From NCBI RefSeq assembly GCF_003202235.1, contig NZ_MASU01000002.1:434001-498000 (forward strand): DNA of 64,000 bases. The letters are read 5' to 3'. The DNA comes from Prauserella flavalba. GTDB lineage: Bacteria; Actinomycetota; Actinomycetes; Mycobacteriales; Pseudonocardiaceae. A model generated the notes under the pieces. It was given only the letters and a program-made list of their open reading frames with translations. It had not been told where the DNA came from and searched no databases. How positions within the stretch are numbered: position 1 is the first letter of the stretch; every line of letters begins with the position of its first letter. Positions 17,080 through 23,745 of this stretch are shown piece by piece. Position numbers and translations under genes: made by a program.

Positions 17080-17883
17080 CTATCGAGCTGCGGAAACGTG
17101 GACCCGGCCGATCAGCATCGTCACCTGAACCTGTTCGGTGAACGGCCGGTGTGGCTGAAGTACGTGGCAGAGCCGCTCGGCGAAGCGTGGGCGTTGTTCC
17201 GGGGACGGAAGGCGGTCAACGGGTAACGCCGAGTAGACGCCACCGACGATCTGCTCGGCGCTGAGCTCGTCGAGGTAGTCGACGCTGGTGACGGCGACGT
17301 CGTAGCCAGCCGCGGCCAGCCCGTCACTGTATCGCCGCCGGCTGGCTTCATCAGTGCCGCAGGTGCTGGTCAGCTCGCTGCCCAGCCAGTCCTCCAGATG
17401 GCCGCGCAGAGCGCGAGACCACGCCGTGTTCTGCAGCCACAGCGGTGTTCCGTTGGTCACCACAGCCACACCACCGCCGGGCCGGACGAGGGGAACCACT
17501 GCGCGGAACAACTCCTCGTGGTCCATCCAGTGCAGCGCCTGTCCGATGGTCACCACACCCAGGCGTCGATCACCGATCAGGGCGCCAAGCGTGGGAATGT
17601 CGGTGTCGGCCCCGATCATCCAGGTCACGTTGGCGACCCCGCGCTCACGCGCGGCGCGCCGGGCTCGCAGCAGCATGTCCGGCTCAGGATCCACGGCAAC
17701 CACAGACCGCACCCGCTCGGCGATCGGCAGGGTCAGCTGGCCGGTTCCGCACCCGAGGTCCACCACGACGTCGTCGGTCGTCAACCCGAAGGCGCCCACC
17801 AGCGAGTCGATCACGGTCGGCGGATAGCCACGCCGAAACCGATGATAGAAGTCAACGACCTCGCCACGAAAACCCAAGTCCAC
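17080..17883 (-). CDS. SAM-dependent class I methyltransferase
   Basis: 267 residues if GTG 17883 is the start; a TTG at 17913 would add ten residues, and neither has an ideal ribosome binding site. The SAM-binding motif I is VVVDLGCGTGQLTLP, followed by the acidic end of strand 2 (VVAVDPEPDMLLRA) and the motif IGQALHWMDHEELF. This is the UbiE/Methyltransf_11 pattern. The C-terminal 100 residues are unremarkable. The acceptor is unknown. It is flanked by unrelated genes and looks like a single-gene unit. Confidence 0.82.
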   Translation of the reverse strand: MDLGFRGEVVDFYHRFRRGYPPTVIDSLVGAFGLTTDDVVVDLGCGTGQLTLPIAERVRSVVAVDPEPDMLLRARRAARERGVANVTWMIGADTDIPTLGALIGDRRLGVVTIGQALHWMDHEELFRAVVPLVRPGGGVAVVTNGTPLWLQNTAWSRALRGHLEDWLGSELTSTCGTDEASRRRYSDGLAAAGYDVAVTSVDYLDELSAEQIVGGVYSALPVDRLPSPEQRPRFAERLCHVLQPHRPFTEQVQVTMLIGRVHVSAAR

Positions 17884-18094
17884 GGCCTCAGTCTGCTCAC
17901 CGGGTCCTGGCAACGACAGCGGTTCAGCTCACGGCGTAGAGCGTTGCCCGAGCGGTACAGGGCTGTCGGCTACCTGGCTTCCGGGTGCGGCCGACCGTCG
18001 TCGCGGGCAGGCAGCCGGACCTCGCTGCCGCCCACGACGAAGACCGGCCGTCGAGGACGCGGGCCTGCCGAAGGCTCCGGCCTGCGCGGCCGGA

Positions 18095-18586
18095 TCAGCG
18101 GTAGTTGGTGAACTGCAGAGCGATCTCGAAGTCCTTGTTCTTCAGCAGAGAGATGACATCCTGCAGGTGGTCCTTCTTCTTGCCGGAGACTCGCAGCTGG
18201 TCGCCCTGGATCTGCGCCTGAACGCCCTTGGGGCCCTCGTCGCGGATGAACTTGGCGATCTGCTTGGCCTTGTCCGAGGCGATGCCCTCGATGATCTTGC
18301 CCTGGACCTTGTAGACCTTCCCCGAGACGGCGGGCTCGCCCGCGTCGAACGCCTTGAGCGAGATGCCGCGCTTGATCAGCTTCTCCTTGAACACCTCGAC
18401 CGCGGCGAGCACGCGCTCCTCGGTCTCGGCCTCGAGCACCACGCCGTCGGAGCCGGACCACTCGATCTTGGCGCCGGTGCCGCGGAAGTCGAACCGGGTG
18501 GACAGCTCCTTGCCCGCCTGGTTCAGCGCGTTGTCCACCTCCTGGTGATCGACCTTGCTCACCACGTCGAACGATGGATCGGCCAC
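18095..18586 (-). CDS. yajQ: YajQ family nucleotide-binding protein
   Basis: 163 residues from GTG 18586, preceded by ACGAGG at a good distance; a GTG three codons upstream (18595) is a weaker choice. The sequence is nearly all consensus: [12 protein letters not shown] at the start, [30 protein letters not shown]-like [12 protein letters not shown], and [20 protein letters not shown] at the end. YajQ proteins have two ferredoxin-like domains. They bind nucleic acids or nucleotides, and cyclic di-GMP in Xanthomonas. Their role in actinobacteria is not settled. It is transcribed away from the tRNA-Tyr gene. Confidence 0.95.
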   Translation of the reverse strand: MADPSFDVVSKVDHQEVDNALNQAGKELSTRFDFRGTGAKIEWSGSDGVVLEAETEERVLAAVEVFKEKLIKRGISLKAFDAGEPAVSGKVYKVQGKIIEGIASDKAKQIAKFIRDEGPKGVQAQIQGDQLRVSGKKKDHLQDVISLLKNKDFEIALQFTNYR

Positions 18587-18706
18587 GTCACACACCTCGT
18601 AGTCTGCTGGTTGGAATGGGTCCCACCTTAGTGACCGCGAACCCCCGGCGTGGGCAGGCCGGGGGCATTGGGTACTCTGTTCCTCGGCCGGGCGAGCACC
18701 GGCCCC

Positions 18707-18788
18707 GGCGGGTTGCCCGAGCGGCCAAAGGGATCTGACTGTAAATCAGACGGCACTGCCTTCGGGGGTTCGAATCCCTCACCCGCCA
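18707..18788 (+). tRNA. tRNA-Tyr (anticodon GTA), integration site of the AICE
   Basis: 82 bases, type II with a long variable arm. The acceptor stem is GGCGGGT/ACCCGCC with discriminator A788. The anticodon stem TCTGA/TCAGA encloses CTGTAAA, so the anticodon is GTA. The T-arm is GGGGG TTCGAAT CCCTC. CCA is not encoded. From 18739 onward its sequence is shared with the 53-bp repeat at 33752, so the 3' half of the functional gene is now supplied by the integrated element. Confidence 0.97.
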
Positions 18789-18791
18789 CAC
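18739..18791 (+). repeat. attL: 53-bp direct repeat overlapping tRNA-Tyr
   Basis: Begins in the anticodon stem/loop (CTGTAAATCAGACGG) and ends three bases past the discriminator (CCGCCACAC). It is identical to 33752-33804. The crossover for this class of integrase usually falls in the anticodon loop region, so the strand exchange site is probably near the left end of the repeat. Confidence 0.95.
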
Positions 18792-18797
18792 TCGGCA

Positions 18798-18840
18798 AAC
18801 ACCCCCGCGACCTGCGAGAACAGGGCACGGGGGTGTTCTT
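18798..18840 (+). terminator. Element-borne terminator after tRNA-Tyr
   Basis: AACACCCCCG (18798-18807) pairs with CGGGGGTGTT (18828-18837) around a 20-base loop and is followed by CTTG. It lies inside the element, so integration brings its own terminator to the tRNA gene. It also lies just past the integrase stop on the other strand. Confidence 0.75.
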
Positions 18841-18908
18841 GTATGTCCGGCCGCGTCCGACTCGGTCCGGCACCGACCGGCATCCCGCCCCAAATACACC
18901 CCAGAGCT

Positions 18909-20288
18909 CTAATAGCCACGCATGGCGCGCTCAGCGCGGTCACGAGCGGCCTTCTCGCCGCCGTCCAGGCACTTCGCGTAGACCTTCAGCAGCACTGAGA
19001 GGCTGTGGCCTGCCCACTTCGCCACCCTGGTCGGCTCCACGCCGCCGCTCAACCAGGTTGAGACGCACGCGTGACGCAGGTCGTACGGCCGCTTGGCGAG
19101 CGGGCCAGCCTGCACCTCTTCGGTGAAGACCAGCTCGCGTGCGGCAGCCCATACGCGTCCGTAGACGCTGCTCGACACCCGGCCGCCGTCTCGGGCGCCG
19201 CGGAAGAGGCGACCGTCCGGCGCCGTGCCGAAGCGGGTCAGGTGGTTGTGCAGGATCTCCGTCAACGCGGGCGCGCAGGGAACCGTCCGGCCGGTGTTCT
19301 CCTCGCGGTGCTTCAGTGGACCCGCTTCGCTCGCCTCGCCCGAGTCGGTCCACTCCTTTGCGATCTCGGGGCGCGCGCCACTCAGGTTGAGATCGCCCCA
19401 GCCTTCCTCGGGAATCGCGAGATCGGTCTTGTTCAGGTTTGCGGCCTCCTCAGGGCGCAAACCGGCGTAGTACATCGTGGCGAAGAAGGCGACGAGTGGT
19501 GGCCCCGGTTTCCCCACGTTGCCGACTGCCTCCAACAACATCCGCGCTTGCATCGGGTTCACGACCGAAGCGGGGTCGACCTCCTTGAGCGCGTAGTTGC
19601 GCCTCTTGGTCTTCAGCTCGGCGAGTGGGTTGCCCGCGAGCAGCTTCTTCTCAATGGCGTAGTCGATGGAGTTGGTGAGCGCGGCCTTGCGGATGCGCAC
19701 GGTGTTCGTCGATCCTCGCTTGCCGTCCAGGTTGGTTTCGAGTTCGGCAAGTACCGACCGAAGAACGTCGGGCTTCTCCAGGTCGTTCACGTTGCGACTG
19801 TGCCGGGCGATCGTGCTCAGCTCGCCGGCCATCCGGCCGGACAGCGCGGCCTCGCGCGTCGTCGGATTGAACGCAGCCATCAGGGCTTGCCGCAACTCCC
19901 GTCCCTCGGGGCTGCCTGCATCGGGCAACGAACCGCGATTGTCGGTCATGGCCAGAGTGATCCGTGCGAGCGATTCCGCAGTGGACTTCCGATATCGAGG
20001 CGAGGAGTTCGGCCACTTCATGTCGATGTACTCGCACGCGAACTCGAACCACGGCATCGTCGCGAGCTTTCGCATCATCGAGACCGGTAAGCCAGTGTCG
20101 GTGTCGAATGCTTCGCCCTTACGCGACGCGGTGACGAGATCCGAGCGGAAGCTGTCGGCGAGACCGACTGTCGCAAAGGACTCGCCGAACCTCTGCTTCG
20201 CAACGAGCCAGCGCACGCGGTAGGTGGTCTTCCGCTTGCCCTTGATCTTCTCTACTGCCCAGATACGGACGTCGTGGCTGGTCTGCAT
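18909..20288 (-). CDS. int: AICE tyrosine recombinase (integrase)
   Basis: 459 residues from ATG 20288, which overlaps the excisionase stop as TGATG. The N-terminal part has an arm-binding-like region and a core-binding SAM-like domain (about 70-215). The catalytic domain shows Arg278 (AGLRPEEAANL), box II YDLRHACVST with Arg405 and the usual His replaced by Tyr402, AGHS with His428, and VYAK with nucleophile Tyr437. It performs site-specific insertion and excision at the tRNA-Tyr 3' end, 118 bases away. The length is typical for AICE integrases. The gene reads toward attL, the standard arrangement. Confidence 0.95.
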   Translation of the reverse strand: MQTSHDVRIWAVEKIKGKRKTTYRVRWLVAKQRFGESFATVGLADSFRSDLVTASRKGEAFDTDTGLPVSMMRKLATMPWFEFACEYIDMKWPNSSPRYRKSTAESLARITLAMTDNRGSLPDAGSPEGRELRQALMAAFNPTTREAALSGRMAGELSTIARHSRNVNDLEKPDVLRSVLAELETNLDGKRGSTNTVRIRKAALTNSIDYAIEKKLLAGNPLAELKTKRRNYALKEVDPASVVNPMQARMLLEAVGNVGKPGPPLVAFFATMYYAGLRPEEAANLNKTDLAIPEEGWGDLNLSGARPEIAKEWTDSGEASEAGPLKHREENTGRTVPCAPALTEILHNHLTRFGTAPDGRLFRGARDGGRVSSSVYGRVWAAARELVFTEEVQAGPLAKRPYDLRHACVSTWLSGGVEPTRVAKWAGHSLSVLLKVYAKCLDGGEKAARDRAERAMRGY

Positions 20289-20476
20289 CAGGCGGCCACC
20301 TCTCGGGATTCGAGCCACGCTTCGAGGTCCGAGCGTCGAATGCGGATTTCGCCGTTCGGCAGCTTGATATGCCGTGGTGCGCGGCCCTTTGCACACCAGT
20401 CGTAGAAGGTCGACTTGGCGACCTGGAGCTCTTCGCAGAACGCTTTCAGCGTGAGGAATCGGGACGTGGTGCCCAT
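20288..20476 (-). CDS. xis: Excisionase, MerR/AlpA-type helix-turn-helix
   Basis: 62 residues from ATG 20476, with GGAGG upstream. The helix-turn-helix is LTLKAFCEELQVAKSTFYDW, followed by KGRAPRHIKLPNGEIRIRRS and DLEAWLESREVAA, the standard layout of AlpA/Xis proteins with a winged segment. It overlaps int by one base, so the two are translationally coupled. It should bind the attachment region and bias recombination toward excision. It lies directly downstream of the GTAAC repeat cluster. Confidence 0.9.
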   Translation of the reverse strand: MGTTSRFLTLKAFCEELQVAKSTFYDWCAKGRAPRHIKLPNGEIRIRRSDLEAWLESREVAA

Positions 20477-20565
20477 GACGAGGTGTCCTCCGAGGAGTGG
20501 TGACGGTCGGCGACGGCTGGCATGAGGCATGGCGGATTCCTTCTGGTGTTGGGCGGCTATGTCGC

Positions 20566-20697
20566 GTAACTGGCGTAACCGGCGTAACCGCCCTGGTCAG
20601 CGGGTTACGGATGCTTGGGCGGTTACGGATGCATCCGTAACCGGGGCTCTTGCCGTAACCGGCTGGCCTGCGGGGTTACGTGAGTTACGTCGGTTAC
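20566..20697. repeat. Cluster of ten GTAAC/GTTAC repeats, candidate iterons or operator array
   Basis: GTAAC occurs at 20566, 20575, 20584, 20637 and 20655, and its complement GTTAC at 20604, 20622, 20675, 20684 and 20693, giving ten copies in 132 bases, five in each orientation. Most are extended to CGTAACCGG or CGGTTACGG. The first three and last three are 9 bases apart. The cluster fills the 217-base gap between the DUF3631 ATPase and xis and runs into the ATPase stop. Iterated short repeats beside a replication gene suggest the replication origin or an autoregulatory site of the element. Confidence 0.65.
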
Positions 20698-21851
20698 GCG
20701 GTAGAGCCGGGGTCGGCGGGTAGGTACCGCTTCCAGGCGTCGGCGAGGCCGGTTTCGCCGGTGGCGAGGTAGCCGCGGGTGGGCTTGCCCTCGGCCTTGT
20801 AGACGGTGGGCTTGACGCCGTAGCGGTCCAGCTCCTTCGCCAGTCGCCGGGCGTCCAGCGGCTTGCCGTAGAGGTCGCCCCACGGTGCCTCTTCGTTGGC
20901 GTAGAGGGCTTCCAGGATCGCCGCAGTGGGCAGTCGGTCGGCCTGGCGCTGGGTGAAGACCTCGCGGAGATCGGCCAGGAGCCGGATGCCGAGGCTGCCC
21001 TTGTGCGGGTCGTTGTTCGCCACGAAGTGGGCGCAGGCGGCCCGGGCGGTGTCGGGCCAGTGGCCGCCGGCGGCGTCGGCGAGGGCGATCAGCGGTTCCC
21101 AGATCTCGGCGGATCGGTCGGTGACGCCTTCGGGCATGTCGGGTTCGGCGTCGTCGAGGCTGTCGGCGACGCTGGCGACCCACGCGGCGAGCTTGTCCCG
21201 CAGCGGTTCGGCCTCGGTCTCGATGCGGCGGGTCTTGAAGGGTTCTACGTGCTCGTTCGGGGCGCGGCGGCGCATGTGGATGGTGATGGCGCGGGTGGTG
21301 ATGGTGTCGGGCATGTGCCCGGCGATCCCGGCCAGCGCGACGGGGGCGTAGACCTTGAAGCGCTGCACGTTCATGGCCTTGGCGTCGCCGACGCACCGGG
21401 CGATGGTGGCGGAGCGCTTGTAGCCGGCGTTGAGCATGGCGCGCAGGTCTTCGTAGTTGCCGCCGTTCTTTGGGTTGAAGATCGCGTCCACCTCGTCGAA
21501 CAGGATGGTGATGGGGGCGGCGTTGACCATCCGGAAGAGTGCCGCGGTGCTGGCGGAAATGGTCATCTCCGGGGCGTGCACGAGGTACTGGGCGACCTCC
21601 AGCACGCGGGTCTTACCGGACCCGGGTTCGGCGCTGGACAGGATCAGCCGTGGGGTGACGTAGAAGTGCTCGGCGGCGTGGGTGTGGGCGTACCAGAGCG
21701 CGAGGGTAGGCACGCAGTGCTCGTCGGGGAAGGCGTTGAAGCGGGACACGAAGGCTCCGATCTCATCGAGGACGGCGGCACCATCGGCGGGCGTGGGGCC
21801 AGGTGCGCGGGCGGCGGGCACGACCCGTAGTGGGCGGGCGGGATGGCTCAT
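20694..21851 (-). CDS. DUF3631-type P-loop ATPase, probable AICE replication protein
   Basis: 385 residues from ATG 21851. Walker A is SSAEPGSGKTRVLE near residue 75 and Walker B is ITILFDEVDAIF near residue 115. A sensor-like segment (TRAITIHMRRRAPNEHVEPF) and a C-terminal DUF3631 region (YANEEAPWGDLYGKPLDARR, LAKELDRYGVKP) follow. Proteins of this family occur on actinobacterial plasmids and prophages, often with primase/helicase modules, and have the look of a helicase loader or replicative ATPase. The mechanism is not established. The gene is the last of a co-oriented series and faces the GTAAC repeat cluster. Confidence 0.75.
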   Translation of the reverse strand: MSHPARPLRVVPAARAPGPTPADGAAVLDEIGAFVSRFNAFPDEHCVPTLALWYAHTHAAEHFYVTPRLILSSAEPGSGKTRVLEVAQYLVHAPEMTISASTAALFRMVNAAPITILFDEVDAIFNPKNGGNYEDLRAMLNAGYKRSATIARCVGDAKAMNVQRFKVYAPVALAGIAGHMPDTITTRAITIHMRRRAPNEHVEPFKTRRIETEAEPLRDKLAAWVASVADSLDDAEPDMPEGVTDRSAEIWEPLIALADAAGGHWPDTARAACAHFVANNDPHKGSLGIRLLADLREVFTQRQADRLPTAAILEALYANEEAPWGDLYGKPLDARRLAKELDRYGVKPTVYKAEGKPTRGYLATGETGLADAWKRYLPADPGSTA

Positions 21852-21884
21852 CCGGGCTTCCTTCCTCGGCTCAGGTAGGGGATG

Positions 21885-22352
21885 TCAGGCGGCGTCCTGG
21901 TCGGCCCGTAGACGGGCGCGGACGCGGACGACGGTGCGCGGGGTGGTGCGCAAGGTGCAGGCGATCTCGCGGGCGGTCTTGCCGGCGCGGGTCAGCCGGG
22001 CGACCTCCCGGTCGCGCGGGTTCTCCGGACGGCGGTGGCGGTGTGGGCGTTCCTGCTCGGTCTGTCCGCCCCAGATGCCGAACTCCTCGTCGTGGCTCCG
22101 AGCCCACTCCGCGCAGGCAGCGCGGACCGGGCAGACGGCACACACGCGCTTGGCCGCGGCGGTCAGCTCGGCGGCACCGGGGCCGGGTTCGGGGAAGAAC
22201 GCGTCCGGGTCGGTGCCGCGGCAGGCAGCGTGCTCGTGCCAGGCGAGCTCGGCGGCGGTCACGCCGAGGACGGCCCAGGTTGGCGGGGCGGCTGGTGCGC
22301 GGCCGGGGGTGGTTGTACCGGTGATGCGGCGTGGCTGGCGAAGTTGGGGCAT
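21885..22352 (-). CDS. WhiB-family iron-sulfur regulator with C-terminal helix-turn-helix
   Basis: 155 residues from ATG 22352 (TGATG overlap with the upstream stop). The four cluster cysteines are in HAACRGTDPDAFFPE and RVCAVCPVRAAC, followed by the WhiB turn FGIWGGQTEQER. The last 45 residues (RDREVARLTRAGKTAREIAC, then TLRTTPRTVVRVRARL) look like a region-4/LuxR-type helix-turn-helix, which compact chromosomal WhiB proteins lack. It is a redox- or NO-sensitive 4Fe-4S transcription factor and is likely to control element genes. Its place in the operon between the DnaB-N-like gene and the ATPase is typical of AICE gene content. Confidence 0.88.
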   Translation of the reverse strand: MPQLRQPRRITGTTTPGRAPAAPPTWAVLGVTAAELAWHEHAACRGTDPDAFFPEPGPGAAELTAAAKRVCAVCPVRAACAEWARSHDEEFGIWGGQTEQERPHRHRRPENPRDREVARLTRAGKTAREIACTLRTTPRTVVRVRARLRADQDAA

Positions 22353-22858
22353 CAGGCTGCCACCTCCAAATTCGGCCGGCCGGTCACGGCGGCCTGGTAG
22401 CGCGACCAGAGTTCGTCGACGGCGGCGGCGTCGTCGGCCAGCTCGCGCAGCACCTCGGTCGGTGAGCTGGCCACGGCCTGCTCGATGCGGCGGGCGTGGG
22501 CGAGCAGGGCGCGGCGCCATGCGGTCTCCAGCAGGACGGCCTTGAGGTGGTCAGCAAGCTCGGGCGGCGGGGCGTCGCGGAAGGTGTCGGCCAGCCAGCC
22601 GGACAGCCACTCGCGGCGCTTCTCACCCGGTGCCTGCCCGGTGGCGATGGCGTGGGTGTAGAGGGTGACCGGGGCCGGGGTCCGTTCGGCGGCCACGACT
22701 TCGATGGCGAGTTGGAGGCTGTGGGCGGTCATGCCGCCGGCGAAGTCGGTGGCGCGCATTCCGGCCAGCAACCGCCGCGCGATGCGGGCGGGAAGCTGCA
22801 TCAGGCAGCCGAGGAACTGGCGTTCGGGGTCGGTCAGGGCATCGGTAGCGGTGACCAT
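22352..22858 (-). CDS. DnaB N-terminal-domain-like replication protein
   Basis: 168 residues from ATG 22858, with AGGAAGG upstream. The first 90 residues (DPERQFLGCLMQLPARIARR, DFAGGMTAHSLQLAIEVVAA, PAPVTLYTHAIATGQ) follow the helical pattern of the DnaB helicase N-terminal domain, which mediates hexamer collar formation and primase contact. The RecA-like helicase domain is absent and the remainder is helical. It may act as an adaptor with the DUF3631 ATPase encoded two genes downstream. The similarity is by pattern only, so the call is moderate. Confidence 0.6.
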   Translation of the reverse strand: MVTATDALTDPERQFLGCLMQLPARIARRLLAGMRATDFAGGMTAHSLQLAIEVVAAERTPAPVTLYTHAIATGQAPGEKRREWLSGWLADTFRDAPPPELADHLKAVLLETAWRRALLAHARRIEQAVASSPTEVLRELADDAAAVDELWSRYQAAVTGRPNLEVAA

Positions 22859-22881
22859 GATGGTCCTTCCTGTGTGGAGGG

Positions 22882-23514
22882 TCAGGCGCAGCGGGCGAGG
22901 ACGGCGGCCAGGGAGTCGTGTTCGGCTTGGTCGATCGAGAGGCGGTAGCGGGTCTTGGTCTCGATCCAGCGGGCGGCGTAGCCGCACCGGTCCCGCTCCG
23001 GGAGCCAGTGCGCGGGGTCGGAGTCCCCTTTGGACCGGTTCGCGCGGGCGGTGGCGACGACGAGGACGTCCGGGTCGTTGGCGTAGCGTTCCCGCTCGGC
23101 GCGGGACCAGGTGCGGGGGCCGACGCGGTGGCCGTTCTCGATGCGGCCGGAGCGGGCGACCTCGGCCAGTGGCACGAGGTGGTCAATGTCCAGTTTGGAC
23201 GCGTCGGTGACGGTCACCCCGTCGTAGGCGCTGACCCAGGTCCCGGTGATCGGGCGGCACTGGTCGTCGGCGCGGACGTCCTGGCCCTGATCGAGCAGGG
23301 CTTGTTCGCGGGCGTTGCAGGTGCCGTGCACGGTCTTCCAGTGCGGCCAGTCGTCGCGGTCGTAGTGGAACCCGGTGTCTTCGGGGGCGATCGGCAGCGC
23401 GGCGAGCGTGGCGGCGACCTCAGCAGGGGCGGCGGAGGTGTCGGTGACGGGCAGGCAACCGGCGGTCAGGGCGAGGGTGGCGAGCGCGGCAACGGTGATG
23501 GCGGCGGGCTTCAT
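22882..23514 (-). CDS. Secreted HNH-type nuclease lipoprotein (DUF1524/HNH family)
   Basis: 210 residues from ATG 23514 with GAGAGGAAG upstream. A lipoprotein signal peptide ends in LTAGC (Cys20). The nuclease core has DRDDWPHWK, the metal/catalytic motif DIDHLVPLAEVARSG near residue 110, YANDPDVLVVATARANRSKG, DSDPAHWLP and YAARWIETKTRY, matching actinobacterial extracellular HNH nucleases. It should sit on the outside of the membrane and cut DNA. Inside a DNA-transfer operon it might process DNA in the cell envelope or attack competitors. A chromosomal relative lies at 42508-43107. Confidence 0.85.
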   Translation of the reverse strand: MKPAAITVAALATLALTAGCLPVTDTSAAPAEVAATLAALPIAPEDTGFHYDRDDWPHWKTVHGTCNAREQALLDQGQDVRADDQCRPITGTWVSAYDGVTVTDASKLDIDHLVPLAEVARSGRIENGHRVGPRTWSRAERERYANDPDVLVVATARANRSKGDSDPAHWLPERDRCGYAARWIETKTRYRLSIDQAEHDSLAAVLARCA

Positions 23515-23638
23515 GACTTCCTCTCGATGACTACTCAACGTGTCGAAAGATGGGCGTGAGACGCCAGGGCGACAGCCGGGCGGGGGTGTCGCCGAGACGG
23601 GTTTCCCGGGGTTCCGGGGGTGTTTGCGCTGGTGGACG

Positions 23639-23732
23639 CTAGGAGCTAGCTCGCAGCTCAGGAAGGGTGTGGGGCGCTAGCGGGGATGCTAGATCTAGCA
23701 TCGGGTGACGCTAGCGAGCCGGAACCCGCTAG
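23639..23732. repeat. CTAG-rich cluster with an 18-bp palindrome, candidate clt transfer locus
   Basis: CTAG, normally scarce in high-GC DNA, occurs seven times in 94 bases: 23639, 23646, 23677, 23689, 23695, 23711 and 23729. Five copies are part of GCTAGC or CGCTAG. Two form the perfect palindrome GATGCTAGATCTAGCATC at 23685-23702. The cluster begins 14 bases beyond the stop of the TraB-like translocase gene. In Streptomyces conjugative plasmids the TraB recognition repeats (clt) lie next to traB, so this is a candidate for that site. Confidence 0.6.
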
Positions 23733-23745
23733 CACCCCACGGCGG

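Noticed and set aside
23639-23732. CTAG cluster as a CRISPR array or insertion-sequence end
   Set aside because: Spacing is irregular, there are no unique spacers of constant length, and no transposase or cas gene is nearby.
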